48,944 bases of DNA from an uncultured Spirochaetaceae bacterium. Lineage in GTDB: Bacteria > Spirochaetota > Spirochaetia > Treponematales > Treponemataceae. Positions 48,854 to 48,944 of the stretch are shown here, one piece after another. The stretch is taken from positions 1 through 48,944 of the forward strand of contig CACZYY010000010.1 of the NCBI GenBank assembly GCA_902785455.1. The letters are read 5' to 3'. The position numbers and the translations under genes were made by a program. Under the pieces are notes generated by a model that was not told the DNA's origin, made no database searches, and saw only the letters and a program-made list of their open reading frames with translations. Position 1 is the stretch's first letter. Every line of letters begins with the position of its first letter.

Positions 48854-48944
48854 GATAACGGCTTATCGAAACCGCAGGCTAGCCTGCTACACGTGGTTTG
48901 TGCTTGTAACTATATACGTTTGCCGCTCACGCGGCAGCACAAAC
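48854..48944. repeat. Cluster of hairpins at the window end
   Basis: GATAA-CGGC-TTATC (48854-48867); AAACC/GGTTT enclosing the palindrome GCAGGCTAGCCTGC (48874-48887); GTTTGTGC (48896-48903)/GCACAAAC (48937-48944) enclosing TGCCGC-TCAC-GCGGCA. The last arm reaches the window edge, so the element may continue. No gene is seen in 48769-48944. Confidence 0.65.

Overview
The window reads as chromosomal core sequence from a spirochaete, most likely a Treponema of the gut or rumen type. This is inferred from the protein families, not from a database search. The pointers are a GreA domain fused to a very long TPR-like N-terminal region, many TPR proteins and signal-peptide or lipobox proteins of diderm type, an RpoZ gene followed by a 29-residue COX24/mS38-like peptide, and an enlarged RecJ. 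Genes are densely packed on both strands, and no phage, plasmid, CRISPR array or toxin cluster is visible.

Layout. 1-4612 (minus): the start of a CPA2-type cation:proton antiporter cut by the window edge, the giant GreA fusion and a TPR protein. 4826-8827 (plus): rpe and three exported or membrane proteins (two TPR, one unknown), tightly coupled. 9098-13146: recA, then folK-scpA-scpB-rluB with overlapping ends. 13493-18891: cmk, rpsA (six S1 domains), a GAF/sigma-54 activator, a membrane TPR protein and a lipoprotein whose start lies inside a terminator-like hairpin. 18991-20102: a tyrosine recombinase and tRNA-Arg(TCT). 20160-21872: a lipoprotein and a GH18 hydrolase. 21993-29845 (minus): uvrD/pcrA, a class A PBP, a PEGA-like protein, a LysM-M23 peptidase, a small membrane protein and a 57-aa ferredoxin. 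30006-32505: deoC, recO, udp. 32607-35105 (minus): a degenerate GGDEF-EAL protein. 35264-46066: recJ, an MBL-fold hydrolase, rpoZ, the mS38-like peptide, dxs, folP, cdaA, cdaR, acpS, a DUF2225 protein and truA. 46196-48768: a gabT-like aminotransferase convergent with an iron alcohol dehydrogenase.

Functional grouping. DNA maintenance: recA, recO, recJ, uvrD, scpAB. Translation: rpsA, rluB, truA, tRNA-Arg, the mS38-like peptide. Cell envelope: PBP1A, the M23 peptidase, GH18, lipoproteins. Folate: folK and folP, far apart. Nucleoside salvage: deoC and udp. Second messengers: c-di-AMP (cdaA/cdaR) and c-di-GMP (EAL protein).

The most unusual content lies between and sometimes inside the genes. 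(1) A quasi-palindromic element of about 80 bp occurs twice, with conserved TAC and GTA loops and compensated stem changes. (2) At least five copies of a GC-rich hairpin repeat are present; one is read in frame in the signal region of the M23 peptidase and one supplies the C-terminus of AcpS. (3) A short palindrome is inserted in frame in uvrD. (4) Eight genes have a promoter-like -10 box only 6-10 nt before the start codon and no Shine-Dalgarno, suggesting leaderless mRNAs. (5) Two genes start inside intrinsic-terminator hairpins. All were found by eye on this single sequence.
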